A stretch of 64,000 nucleotides of DNA from Pseudogymnoascus destructans (taxonomy: Eukaryota > Ascomycota > Leotiomycetes > Thelebolales > Thelebolaceae), in NCBI RefSeq assembly GCF_001641265.1, contig NW_020167544.1, positions 310,001 through 374,000 of the forward strand, written 5' to 3'. The notes below the pieces were generated by a model. That model was not told the origin of the DNA and made no database searches. It was given only the letters and a program-made list of their open reading frames with translations. Within the stretch, counting starts at the first letter, position 1. Each line of letters begins with the position of its first letter. This document shows, piece by piece, positions 43,668 to 55,070 of the stretch. The translations under genes and the position numbers were made by a program.

Positions 43668-46600
43668 ATGGCCTCGTATAGATCTGGGTTTGATCCGCCC
43701 ACGAGGCCTGAATACAGATATCAAGATACAAGGACTGGACATTACGTGGCCAACTCAACTCGCGTCCAAGGAGCGAAGCGTGTGGAAAGGCCTTTTGAAG
43801 AGACGGTAAAGATGAGAGTGCCGGTGCAGATGGAACCAAGGCTGGAAGCGCCAAAGAATTATGGACGCCCATCGAATCTGCCAAAGCCTCGCACAGGTGC
43901 GAATCCATCGGAATATATGCCCACTGGAAGATCGAACTTTGGCTTTCGTCGACCTTCTGCGGCACGATCTACCGACGACAAGTCCGAGCCACAACAGCCG
44001 CGAAACCTGAGAAAGAAACCATCCATTATTACACAACCGATCAAGAATACCTACCCCAATAACCTGGCAGATCCTTCTCCACCATGGCCACTGCAACAGT
44101 CGAAACAACACAACCAAGTTTCCATGCGAGCCCCCGAGGAACTCGGATTTTGTGCCGAACCGACAATACCCGTCCTCGATAACCCACCCCAGATAATACC
44201 TGAGCTAGATAGATATCGCTTTGGAACAACTGCGCCTGCAAACCTGTATCAGAGGGATGTGTCGGATATACCGTACAAGCTGTCGACACAGGACTTGCCG
44301 CCAAACCCTACTCCGTTGAGCTCAGGACTTAGTGGCCATAGCCAGTACAGTGTCTTCAGCGGATACAGTGCAAGCCCATCAACCCGGTTCTCCGAATCAC
44401 CTGCGCCTGGGCCTTACAGTAGGGACACTACCCCTACTTCGATGTCTTCGCAGTCTCCTGGACTTATGGTTCCCCTCAGAGGGACACCTCGTTTGCGGCA
44501 AGGAAGCCCTATGGACAATCGTCCCCCAGTAACTAGAAGGCGCATGGGCAGCGCCTCAGAGGAAAACGACGCCGTAGCACCTGATGTAAATGGGCTTCCT
44601 GCACTTCGAGAATCACTTACCTCCTCTTCATCCAGCTCCACTGTCAAGGATCGAAGGAAAGATAAGAAAAATGATAGCGCTAAGAAAAAGACGACGCGTT
44701 TGTCACCTCTACCTCCCAGCCCGCCTCCGAGAAGGTCATCGCAGAAATTCAAAGAAGCTTCCTCGACAGATAACTCGCCATCGAAGGCATCAAAATCCCC
44801 TGCTCGCCCGGTTATGAATGCCGCGCCAGCCACAAATGTCCCAAACAGGAATGTCACTTCGCCGCGGACTAACATCAAGTCGTCAAACCTTGGACAGGCC
44901 GTCGCACCACCTCGACGACCCAGTCGCGATGGCACGCCAGATCTTCGAGGTATCAAAGATACTGTCAACGTTGTGCAATCGAATTTATCAGGGGTTCCTG
45001 CGGCAGCAGACCGTCGTTTAAGTGGACAAGGGTTTGGCGGTGGCCCCACCGCTTCATCTCAAGCAGGAGCTGCTACCCGTCCTGGCACGAAATCTTGCCT
45101 GCCGAGAAGTGGTGCTCCAAGCCCAGTGAATCAAATACAGCGCGAGCCTACACCTTCACCAGCTGGTCTTGGTATTATTCCTGATCTTCGTCCTGAACCG
45201 ACCCAAACGCGCCCTGGTCTTCGCACACCCAGCCCGTCCGCAGAAGTACCTAAACATCGCTTTGGATTATTTGGCAGGCGCACAAAAACTGCCCCTGGAG
45301 ATATTCCGACCACCGATAAACAGGAGAAGACAACAAGAAAAGGCCCGGCTGCTGGAACGGGCCACGAGGGATATCGCTTTGGATCTCGTGGACACAACAC
45401 TACCGGCAACCGGGAAAGGAGGCCGAGTAATGCGGGCTCCATCGGCTCTCAAGATAGCTATTCGAGTCTAACTGCGATGCACGATCCCTTCTTGTCGCAG
45501 AGAATGAGCCCAGTCGTCATTTCTGGAGGGGGCGAGGTCAAAGAAAACTTTAACAACAGTCTGGCTCTCAGCCGCACCGAAAGCAACCAGAGCCTGCCTT
45601 TGACACTCCCAAGCCTGGAATCAAAAGGCAGCGCCATGTCGTCGAGGTCCAACCTCAGTAGTGAAGCTCAGAGGGCGACATTGTGGCCATCGGCGATGCC
45701 GCGGAACGCCACTGCGAACAATAGCTCAGTGTCTCTCGCTTCAAAAGCCACTTCTGATACTAGTGACAGTGATAGCTTCTACCCCAAGAAGTCCCTTGCT
45801 GTGAGAAGGTCACTACTACGACTCAATAAGAGTGAGCTTCAGAGCCTGAATCTCCCAGCTCCAATCAAGATACCCGCTGCTGGCGAATCAGGACCGAGCA
45901 GTCTAGATACTGCGTATGTTTCCGATGGATCACGAGCAGACCGAGGAAGGAAAGTGAATGGACCCAATAAGCTTACGAAGCGCACCACCTCGCCAGCGAA
46001 AAAGTGGAATTTCTTCCAACGAGCGAAGAACGCGAAGATGGAGCAGAAACCAGTGCCTGTGGTTGTTTCACCGGAGGAGAAAGATGTCCCATTTTACGCT
46101 ATTATGGATTCATCTGAGCCAGATGAGGACAGGGTCTTGAGCGCCGAAGACATTGAAAATATTTTGCGAGAAGCTGAGACTGCACAGTTGCTGAACTCTG
46201 GGAAATCGAGCGATATGCTGCCGCCGCCAAAAACTCCTGTTTCAAAACCATCACCAGCACCAACTCAGCAAGATGTTACAGCAACGGCTCCAAATGGTCC
46301 AGAAATACCGAAAATGTGGAAAATGGAAGAGCGGCCTGAGCCAGCAGCTGCTCGACCAAGCAGACTCGCCCAAGTTGGTCGCATTCCGAGAGTCGTCCAA
46401 GCCAGGCCTGACACTACTTCCCCAAAGTCATTCTCTCGTCCTTTTGCGAGGATTACCATGATCAAGGAGACTCGGGTGCTCTCTATTGTCGACCCAAGCT
46501 CTGTTGCAAATGGCCCAAGCCCAGAGAGGTCTCCAAACCGGCAACCACTTCCAGCTTCCCAGCAACAAACTGACCGCCAGCCGCCTTTCCTTGTAATATC

Positions 46601-48146
46601 GCCAAGGAAAGGCTCCGAGACCGGCACTAGTTTCAGCTCTGGTACTGGAAGCAGCTACGCCGGAACTACGGCCATTATACCAAAAGCTGACGATGCTTTA
46701 GAAGAGGACGAGGTCTGGTTTGAGTATGATGATCTGATCGGCCAGACCGATGCTGATAAGGTCCCTCTATCGGCTACTTCCTCGCATGGTGTGCCATTCC
46801 AATACGAAGAATTTGAGACTAGACGAACCCGACAGTATCAAGCCAAGGAGTCGCCTGTCATTGATGCTGTGGCTGTGATGCCACCAACTGATGAGAGGTC
46901 GAGGGTGCCAAAATTGGCCGATCCCCGCCCTCCAAGTCTGAGGACAACGGTCAGGAACGCCCTTGGAGCTCCTAGCCCTACCACAGCAATGTCTTTTACG
47001 GACGTTATATTGGTGTATGGTGATAGAACTTCCAGCGGTGCTAAGGCTAGGCGTATTTCATCTTACCACAGCCAAAACGAGCTACGACCCACATCGGGAC
47101 ATTCGAAGTCTGCCTCAACGAGCGATGTATCTCGTCGGTCTAACGAGTTGGATGCACCGAAGTTGGAACCAGTTCAAGAGTCGCCAGCCGCCCAGGTCAA
47201 CCTCCGCATTGGCTCGATGACTGTTAGCAAGTGGCTGACTTTCGGACATGTTCTTTTCAGCCCTGCACGCGAGTTGCTTCTCAACCCAGATCACACAAAG
47301 CATCACTCTATTCTCGTGATTGATGGACTTGGTAACGATGACTGGTCTTTTTACGCCGCAGAGACATACCCGGAGACTACCTTTTACAATCTCTCGCCCA
47401 CACCTGGCCGCAACAGCGGCAAGCGCATGTCAGTATCGGCTGTTGCTATTCCTGCACCCCCGGAAAACCACCGCCAGGTGCAGCATATGGACTTGATGTC
47501 GAAGTTTCCGTTCACCCCGAGCACATTCACGGTCGTTGTCCTCCGTTTCCCACCTGCAGGCCCGGAATCCCTGATGAAGCATCTGATTGCTGAGTCTAAG
47601 CGCGTGCTCAAGCTTTCCGGGTACCTCGAGATGTCAATACTGGACCTCGACATGATGAACATGGGCCCCAAGACAAGGCGTGCAGTTCGGAAGCTCAAGA
47701 TCGGCATTAGCGCGCGGAACCCAGAGGTCAATTTGGTCTCCATGGCCGATACGGTGCTGCGACTAACTGGCAAGCGAGGCTTCACTGATGTGAAGAGTTG
47801 CAATGTCGGCGTCCCTGTTGCGAGTGTTGTGCCCAATACCTCCAGCGACGGCACGCCAGGAAGCAGTGACGGCGGGTTGAAGAAGGATGTCAGCTTGGCT
47901 GACCTGATGAAAGATTCGAGTGCCCAAGGTGACGAGGGTATCACGAAGATGGTGGCGAAGGTCGGGAGATGGTGGTTCAGCCGGTGCTATGAAAGCGATG
48001 CCTTGGCACCTAGCGCCAATGGACCGAGCATATTTGCCGATGACAAGGTCATCGAGGAGGCGGAGAGGTGGGAGACGAATTTCAAGCTACTGGTTGCTTA
48101 CGCGCAGAAGCCCGAGGTGCCGAGGCGAGGGACGGCGAGCGTCTGA
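43668..48146 (+). CDS. Large disordered protein with methyltransferase-like C-terminus
   Basis: A single-exon gene of 1,492 codons, ATG at 43668 (MASYRSGFDPPTRPEYRYQD). Residues 1 to about 1150 are mainly low-complexity: Ser/Pro/Arg/Lys-rich, with many SP/TP sites (SPLPPSPPPRRSSQKF) and an FFQRAKNAK basic patch near residue 780. From about residue 1180 the text becomes globular: VSKWLTFGHVLFSPARELLL, ILVIDGLGNDDWSFYAAETY, FTVVVLRFPPAGPESLMKHL, ESKRVLKLSGYLEMSILDLD, VNLVSMADTVLRLTGKRGF. This fits a Rossmann-like SAM-dependent methyltransferase (type 11) in which the usual GxGxG may be altered (DGLGND). Similar fungal proteins exist as hypothetical methyltransferase-domain proteins. The substrate is unknown. 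Stop at 48144-48146. Confidence 0.75.
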   Translation: MASYRSGFDPPTRPEYRYQDTRTGHYVANSTRVQGAKRVERPFEETVKMRVPVQMEPRLEAPKNYGRPSNLPKPRTGANPSEYMPTGRSNFGFRRPSAARSTDDKSEPQQPRNLRKKPSIITQPIKNTYPNNLADPSPPWPLQQSKQHNQVSMRAPEELGFCAEPTIPVLDNPPQIIPELDRYRFGTTAPANLYQRDVSDIPYKLSTQDLPPNPTPLSSGLSGHSQYSVFSGYSASPSTRFSESPAPGPYSRDTTPTSMSSQSPGLMVPLRGTPRLRQGSPMDNRPPVTRRRMGSASEENDAVAPDVNGLPALRESLTSSSSSSTVKDRRKDKKNDSAKKKTTRLSPLPPSPPPRRSSQKFKEASSTDNSPSKASKSPARPVMNAAPATNVPNRNVTSPRTNIKSSNLGQAVAPPRRPSRDGTPDLRGIKDTVNVVQSNLSGVPAAADRRLSGQGFGGGPTASSQAGAATRPGTKSCLPRSGAPSPVNQIQREPTPSPAGLGIIPDLRPEPTQTRPGLRTPSPSAEVPKHRFGLFGRRTKTAPGDIPTTDKQEKTTRKGPAAGTGHEGYRFGSRGHNTTGNRERRPSNAGSIGSQDSYSSLTAMHDPFLSQRMSPVVISGGGEVKENFNNSLALSRTESNQSLPLTLPSLESKGSAMSSRSNLSSEAQRATLWPSAMPRNATANNSSVSLASKATSDTSDSDSFYPKKSLAVRRSLLRLNKSELQSLNLPAPIKIPAAGESGPSSLDTAYVSDGSRADRGRKVNGPNKLTKRTTSPAKKWNFFQRAKNAKMEQKPVPVVVSPEEKDVPFYAIMDSSEPDEDRVLSAEDIENILREAETAQLLNSGKSSDMLPPPKTPVSKPSPAPTQQDVTATAPNGPEIPKMWKMEERPEPAAARPSRLAQVGRIPRVVQARPDTTSPKSFSRPFARITMIKETRVLSIVDPSSVANGPSPERSPNRQPLPASQQQTDRQPPFLVISPRKGSETGTSFSSGTGSSYAGTTAIIPKADDALEEDEVWFEYDDLIGQTDADKVPLSATSSHGVPFQYEEFETRRTRQYQAKESPVIDAVAVMPPTDERSRVPKLADPRPPSLRTTVRNALGAPSPTTAMSFTDVILVYGDRTSSGAKARRISSYHSQNELRPTSGHSKSASTSDVSRRSNELDAPKLEPVQESPAAQVNLRIGSMTVSKWLTFGHVLFSPARELLLNPDHTKHHSILVIDGLGNDDWSFYAAETYPETTFYNLSPTPGRNSGKRMSVSAVAIPAPPENHRQVQHMDLMSKFPFTPSTFTVVVLRFPPAGPESLMKHLIAESKRVLKLSGYLEMSILDLDMMNMGPKTRRAVRKLKIGISARNPEVNLVSMADTVLRLTGKRGFTDVKSCNVGVPVASVVPNTSSDGTPGSSDGGLKKDVSLADLMKDSSAQGDEGITKMVAKVGRWWFSRCYESDALAPSANGPSIFADDKVIEEAERWETNFKLLVAYAQKPEVPRRGTASV

Positions 48147-49307
48147 GGTTGCATTTGGAGTTTTGTACTGTTAAGTGTTAGCGTTTCAGCCTGCATGTTA
48201 TACAGCCGTTGTTTGTTTGGGCTGCTGTTTTTTTATTTCATTTTGGTTTGAGCGACGCATATTTGGGCGACTTAATGCGATCATTCCTGCATCGAAGACG
48301 ATAAAGGCGCGAGCCTCATCTTATCTCATCTCATTCATGGAGCAACAGACTCCTTTCGCTTCGCGGTCACGGGTTGGCTTATTATCAGCAGGCTGGTTAC
48401 TGAGTATGGAGGATTTATTTTGGGATTGGATGAGGTTTATGGGTTGGATATGGTGTCATGGCTGATGAGGATACGGGATGAAGGACGAGAGATGACTGTG
48501 ATGCTTAATGTGCATAGAGATACCCTTGATTCGAGCTGATATACGGGAGATGAATGGAAATAACTTGCTATGTCCCTCATTGAAGTGATAACTACATGTT
48601 CTAACCACCTCCCCTCTCTTTTAATCAGAAATGTAGAGATAAAAGGGGGGTCCTTGAGCGCGACATAGGAGAATATGCGTTTGCGAGCGGAAGTGTGTGG
48701 CTCAGGCCGAGACCGGGAGCAGAGATTGAGCCGATGCATTCACGAAGGAGCATTGGAAGTAGAACCCAGAGTCTGGGTGCGGATGGTGACAGGCTGCACG
48801 TTGTTGAGATTCGAAAACACGAGTTTGCAGCGTTCGTAGCCGTCGGTTATTAGGGGGGGACTTTGAGACACGCAGCGATAGGGGGTCATTGGGGTGGCGA
48901 GAACAATCTGGCGACGACAACAGCACGCCAACGATAACAGCACGCCAACGGCAACAGGACACCAGCGACAACAGCACCAACGAAATTAGCACACGACAAA
49001 AAATGTGCAGCGGTGTATTCCTTCTTCTTTTGCTCTTTGCCCAGATGTTTTGCCTTCGATGTGATGGTAGAATGCCCTGCCTCAAAGGCAAACTCGAAGT
49101 ACGCAATGCTTCTACAGATTGCTTTACTTCTTGTCAGGTTCAGTTTCCGACTATATCAAGAGGTTTAAGTCTATGCCACACGGAAATAGAATAGGACTGA
49201 AACGGGATATAATGATAAGCTTAGAATAGCTATGCAAAGATCAATAACATAGCTCTTCCACCCAACTACGGTTAAATCCCCATCCGCAGCCGCCCTTCAC
49301 GCTACTC
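48147..49307. other. Intergenic region
   Basis: 3' flanks of the MTase-like gene and of the transporter relic. A short ACAACAGCACGCCAACG-type imperfect repeat lies at about 48910-48985. No gene is supported. Confidence 0.4.
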
Positions 49308-50966
49308 TCAAGCAAGCGCCCGCTTCTCAACGTGTGTCCCCGTAGCCTTCTCTCCATGCGAAAGTTCCTGCGTCGGTGTGTGCGAGCCCTCAAGGTCTGC
49401 AGCTTTGGCCAGCTCAGTAACACCGAACAAGTCGTCCATCCTCTCCAGACTCAAACCCTTGGTCTCCGGCACGAAGAACCACACAAATATCATCATGGCA
49501 AAGGAGAACAATCCGAAAGTAGCCCTTCTTTCCGACGTTCTTCAGCATAATCGGCACGGACTTGGCGACAACGAAGTTGAAAATCCACTGCGTCGCAGCA
49601 GCTAGCGCAACGTTGAGACCACGGAGACGTGCGGTGGGGATCTCAGACACGTAGATCCAGCAGACTGGCCCCAACCCCACTGGAAGAAACCGGCGAAGAG
49701 AAAGATGCAGACGAGCGCGACGTAGCCGAATGGTGGAATGTTAATCTTGCCATCGGCGCTGTTCTCCGGCGGGTAAACACGGACGTAGATGCCGATGATG
49801 AACATGGCCAAGCCCTGCGCGACACTGGCCCAGATTAAACTCTTCCTTTGGCCGAGGGAATCCGCTGCGAAGAGCAGGAAGGCGGCGCACGTAACCATCT
49901 TGACAATACCGTAAATTCCGGTGGCGAAGAGACCATTGTTCACACCAGTGATACCCAAGCCACTGAAGATCTATGGTGCGTAGTAGTTGATGGCGTTCGT
50001 TCCGGTCATTGCTGGCAGACCATGAGGCCGATGGATAGAAGCGCGCGGTTGCGGTTTCCGGGGATCGTCCACATCTCGCGCTGCAAGTCCATGAAGCTTG
50101 CACCTCCGATTAGGCGGCGCTCATTCTCCAGCTGGTCAGCCATTTCGGTAAGCTCCATCTGGATGTACTCGTCCTCGACTGGGAGGTTGCGGGTCAAGGA
50201 GAGAACGCGCTTAGCCACAATCCAATTGTCCTGGCGTGCAAGCCAGCGGGGGGATTCGTTACAGAAGAGCATGCCGATCACGAGAGCCCTAGATTGGTAT
50301 AAGTACGTTTATCAGTGATGGGATCATTTTATCAGTGATGGGATCATGGATGCTTACACGGCGGGCATCATCTGGAGAGCCAAAGGGATAACGTAGGTGT
50401 CCTTGCCCTTCATGTGCAATGATGCGCCGTAGTAGAATGAAAGCATGACACCAGTGGCGATGAATAGTTGGTACAGACCGGTTAAACCACCGCGGATGGC
50501 TCCAGGAGCCTGTTAGGAAATGTAGACTGGCACCAACATGGAAGCGGCCTGCATGTTCATTAGAATCTCAAACTTTGACATAGAAAGAGACAGTAGAAGT
50601 ACATACCCCGACTCCAATTCCACTAACAAAACGGCCCACGTACATCAGGGCAAGCTTACCAGAGCCCGCAGACCTGTTCCCATTAGTATGTTGGAGGGGA
50701 AGCGGGCCGTGTGGTAGCATACTGGAAGATGACACCGATTGTGGTCCACACAGCAGCAGCGATTAGAGAAGGTTTTCGGCCATCTGGGAAACGTATTAGT
50801 CAGTATTCCACACAGCTCAGCGCAGCTCTACAAACATTTATCGGCAAACCCTGCAGAAGTCAGCTTCGATCTCATTTGATATTATTGGAAACTTACAGTA
50901 GGCAGCAAGACTTCATACCAAGCACTTCCGAGTCAAGGCATTGGGTACAGTGGCGTTCATTACTGT
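49308..50966 (-). pseudogene. MFS sugar transporter (hexose/quinate type), decayed
   Basis: A relic of a 12-helix major-facilitator sugar porter. Recognisable blocks on the minus strand are YVGRFVSGIGVGV, AIRGGLTGLYQLFIATGVML, FCNESPRWLARQDNW (the PESPRWL signature), QREMWTIPGNRNRAL, MTGTNAINYYAP, GITGVNNGLFATGIYGIVK, CWIYVSEIPTARLRGLNVAL and VPETKGLSLERMDDLFG (C-terminal signature). Lesions are TAA at 50513-50515 (YIS*QAP), a one-base loss before MTGTNA near 50003, TAG at 49971-49973 (YAP*IFS), a one-base loss near 49668 (WGWG/PVCW) and another frameshift near 49520 before FSFAMMIF. The 5' end, with the first helices, is missing. Tail ends EKRALA. The substrate cannot be told. Confidence 0.85.
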
Positions 50967-51211
50967 AAGCAGTAAACTATTAGGTATATCATTAATCCTT
51001 AGAATTCCGCGTCGGGGTCCAAAAGGGTAAAATCCCCACCCATAAAATGAAAATCACGTGCAACCACTTAAACCCCTTGCGTCGCGTCGCATCGCGTCCC
51101 CCAACGCCCCAGCCAAACCTCATCCCCAGTGTCGCGACAACGAGCACTTCACCTCAATCCCCAGCACCACTCCACCTCACCCATTACTCCGCCAGCACAA
51201 CACCGCGCACC

Positions 51212-52843
51212 ATGATCCGCCAGGATGCAAAGCGCATCGCCTTCAACCGGCGCGCCGAACTCGACCACCGCAAAAAACAGTTCGCCGTCGCTAAATTTCA
51301 GGACCACACCTACCCGCACCGTCTGAACTTCTACATCCTTCCCCCGACCGCAGATATCACGCTCGAGCAGTTCGAACAGTGGGCTATTGACCGATTGCGC
51401 GGTTTGTCCTTCTTCCCTCACTTTCTTCCCCTCGGGCGCAGTGTGGCATGTAAAAGTGTAATGCGATGCTAACCCCCCCCAGTCCTCGCAGAGTTAGAAG
51501 CCTGTTCCTTCCGCAACAAAACCCCCGCCGAGACTGCCGCGCACATGAAGCCACTAATGGATAAATACCTCCCCCTCTCCTCCTCCTCCAGCGCCTCTCC
51601 CAACCTTGCCCTCGAGAGGAAAAAAGACCACTACAGCCACTTCATCCTGCGCCTCGCGTTCGCGTCGACCGAGGACCTGCGGCGGCGCTTCGCGCGGGTC
51701 GAGACGGCGCTGTTTCGGCTTCGGTTCCAGAGCGATGATGCCAGGGAAAGGGGCGCGTTCGTGGCGGGTCTGAATCTGGAGTGGGAGGCTGTGGGGGAGG
51801 CGGAGAGGAAGGAGTTATTGCCTGAGCTTGTGGCGGCGGGGCAGGGGAGGAAGGCGAGCGAGATGGTGGATGAGGGGTGGTTTAAGGTGGATTGGATGAA
51901 AGTCCCTGAGCTTGTGGAGAGCAGGAGGGTGTTGCTGAAGGGGGGTTATGCGTATGTGCCGGGACGGGAGCAGATGAGTATGGTTCTTGCGGAGTTTACT
52001 GCGAGGCTTGATAAGGCGCTTGAGGTGAGTCCCCCATAATCTAAACCATGGAAATAAAACTAACTCCCCCAGCAAACCTCCCGCGCCCTCCCCCGCCTCG
52101 ACGAGGACGACCGCCTCTCCCCCATCCTCGCCCACCTCTCCTCCACCTTCCTCACCCCCGCCTCCACCGCCCCCTCCTCCATGGTAGCAGGCACCATAAC
52201 CGCAGCCTCGATCCCCTCTCTCCTTCCCAACTTCCCCCTCTGCATGTCGACCCTCGGCACCACGCTCGCCACCACACACCACCTCAAGCACTACGCGCGT
52301 CTGCAGTACACGCTCTTCCTCAAGGGTCTGGGTTTGTCGTTGGCGGACTCGCTACAGTATTGGCGCAGTGGGTTTAGTGCTGTTACGGATGATACGTTTA
52401 ATAAGGAGTATCGGTATAATATCCGGCATTCGTATGGTGATGTGGGGGGTGATGGGAATAGACGCGGAGGGGGGTACAGTCCGTTCTCCTGCCAGAAGAT
52501 CCTCACCGAGCACCCCCCCGGACCAGGGGAAGCGCACGGATGTCCATACCGGCATTACAGTCTCGAGAATCTCACCGCGACGCTGCAGCGTACGGGGGTG
52601 ACGGATGGGAGCGTGCTGAAGGGGGTGAAGGATGATAGGGAGAAGATGAAGTATCACATGGCGTGTAACCGGGTGTTTGAGCATGTGCATGCGAGGGAGT
52701 TGAAGAGGGCGAAGGAGGAGGGGACGAACTTGGGGCGGGGGGAGACGATTGTGCATCCGAATGAGTATTTTAGGAGGAGTTTTTTGTTGAAGGGTGGGGG
52801 CGTTAAGAAGGAGGGGAGGTCGGAGATGGAGGTTGATGGTTAA
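51212..52843 (+). CDS. PRI2: DNA primase large subunit (Fe-S)
   Basis: The large subunit of the replicative DNA primase (Pri2/PRIM2), which with Pri1 and DNA polymerase alpha makes RNA-DNA primers in the nucleus. Gene join(51212..51401, 51483..52024, 52073..52843), 500 residues. Introns of 81 and 48 nt both keep frame (phases 1 and 0). The N-terminus is diagnostic: LDHRKKQFAVAKFQDHTYPH then RLNFYILPPTADITLEQFEQ. Four cysteines for the 4Fe-4S cluster are at about residues 301 (PLCMSTL), 384 (FSCQKIL), 401 (GCPYRH) and 442 (ACNRVF), with spacings of 83, 17 and 41, close to known PRIM2 spacing. HYARLQYTLFLKGLGL is the conserved primase core. The ATG at 51212 is chosen over the in-frame ATG at 51047 because homology begins there. 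Confidence 0.95.
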
Positions 52844-52979
52844 AGTGGCTGGTTTGGGTGGGGGGTGGGGGCGTTAGGGTGAGTGGGCTGGGCGTGGAGT
52901 ATGTAGGTAATATGGAATGAATGTTTGAGCTTCTATACCAGCATTTTTGTACTATGATATGTGGCGTGGCGTGATATAT

Positions 52980-55070
52980 AATGGCGAAGGAAGGAACGAC
53001 TGACTGGCTACCAGAAGGAAGGAACAACTGACTAACTACTCAAAGGAATAACGACCGGTTTGCCAAAATAAGGGGGAAGGAGTGGATTACTAATAGAAAA
53101 GGTGAAGGAAGGAACGGCCGACTTACCAAGGGAAGGAACGACTGGCTTGCCAAAGGAAGGAATCACCGGCTATTACAGAAAGGAAGGAAGGAAAGAGTGG
53201 TTGCCAAAAGGAAGGAAGGCACGACTAACTTACTAGGAAGACGAAGATTGAAGATTGAAGATTGAAGATTGAAGATTGAATATACCAGCGCTGTCCTCAA
53301 CGCTCTGGCTGCTGGTAAAGGTTGCTTTAACCTCAATGAGGTCTTGAGTTGTATGTATGCCGCCAAACGGGAGATTTGCTTGTCAGATGATGGGGCGGCG
53401 GACTTGACTTTACTTGGAAAGAGAGGGGAAGGAACGACGGATTTGATAAAGGGTGGAACGATGGCTTGCTAGGAAACTGGTGATTTACCAACGTAACCGT
53501 CACATCACCTTTTGCAAGCAGCTTTCCCATATAAGCTGCTCTACACCACAATCCCACCCTACACCCCCCCAGCCGAAGCACCAGACTTCGTCATCGAGGT
53601 CTCTTCGTTCAGGCGAGCCGATGTAGCACCCCAAAGCCTGAGAAGGTGTCGGACTGACGATCGGAGGTTTGGAGTGATGAATATCTGAAGGAAGGGGGAG
53701 TGGCCGTGTACTCGAGGTGAGTGTAGGGGGTGTTGCTGTCACTAATGCTTAGTTGCTGTCGCGTGTTCTCCTCACCATCGATCGTTCTTCTTACCATCCC
53801 CTTTCTTGCTGTTACCCCTTCCCCCCCCCCCCCCCTTTTTTCAAACTTCCTCACAAACCAATCAATCCCTTCCATCCCCCCAACATTCCCCTTTCAACGT
53901 CTTCGCCGGAGAAAGCGTTTGTAGCCAGTATTCAGACTCGGTGGTTTGTTCTGGTGTAACTTATGTGAAAGGGGGGGGGGGGCGACGGGATGGGGGGTAA
54001 TGAGTGAGTTGCTGACGGAGGAAGGAATGATCGACTTATCAGGAGAAGGAGGAAGAGGCGACTGGCTTCCCAAAGGAAGGAAGGAACGGTTAACTTGTCA
54101 AAGGAAGGAACGACTGGCAACTAAATTGAAAGAACGACCAAGACGACGGCCGGACTTACCGAATGTGTTGCCTAAAAGAAGGGAGGAAGGAACGACTGAC
54201 TTTCTAAGGAAGGAACGACTGATTTTCTAAGGAAGGAGTGACTGACTTGATTTGACTTAGCAAGGGAAGGAAACGATGGGTTTGATAAAGGAAGGAAGAT
54301 CGATTACTGGCTGGGTTTTAGCATCGTAACTGTCACATGAATCAGTACGAGTTGTTTTCCTACATCATCATGGGCGGCGCGTTGTCGCTTTGTCGGAAAG
54401 AAGTCTGGAGAACTACGAATGGTCCATAACTACATACCTCTCAATAATGCGGCTATCAAAAGCACCCCTTACATTGTTCGATTACTGCCAAAAAGCAGAG
54501 TATCGATATCTTACCATCGGCCCCTTTCTCGCCATCGCCCCCCTATCGCCACCACCCCCTCCCCAAATACCAACAAGTCACACCACCCCCGCCACACCCC
54601 CTAACCCCTAAGATATCAAAGGGATCAAACCCATGGAACTTCTCGTAACTGCCAGCTCCTTCATTACGGATAGCTGCGCGAATGTATTGCCCGAAAGAAA
54701 AGAGGAAGGAACAGCTGACTTGACTTGACTTGGCAAGAGAAGAATTCCAATGAAAGGGACGCTCTACAGTCTCCCCTCCGCATATAGGACTAGCATTTCA
54801 TCGTTTTTTGGCTTTCCTAGCGGACATGCACTGGCGCTTGTTGGTGATTTAAGTATTTGGCTGGGGGAGGGGGCCCCGTTTCTTGCCGTTGCTCGCTTGC
54901 TCGCCATCACCCCTTTCTCACCACCACCCCTTTCTCACCACCATCCCCAAACTCCCCCATACACGCCCCCAGCCTCCCAGCCCGTCCCAAACAGACACCC
55001 CCGTTTAAATACGCCGTCGATGGTCTTTGCCCACCCAGTCCAGCAAGTAACATAATCGTGACCTTTCACA
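52980..55070. repeat. Diverged GGAAGGAACGAC repeat field
   Basis: Dense, imperfect copies of GGAAGGAACGACTGGCTTGCC-like units spaced about 25-35 nt lie at 52983-53235 and 54010-54300, with a few near 54705. Between them are larger similar segments (AACTGTCACAT..., CCCTTTCTCGCCATC...) seen at about 53476, 54308 and 54750-54930, so the field may be a higher-order tandem array of units of roughly 0.4-0.8 kb. It also contains a GAAGATT heptamer tract (about 53238-53279), a C14-15 run (53821-53835) and a G12-13 run. No gene is supported. Confidence 0.55.
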
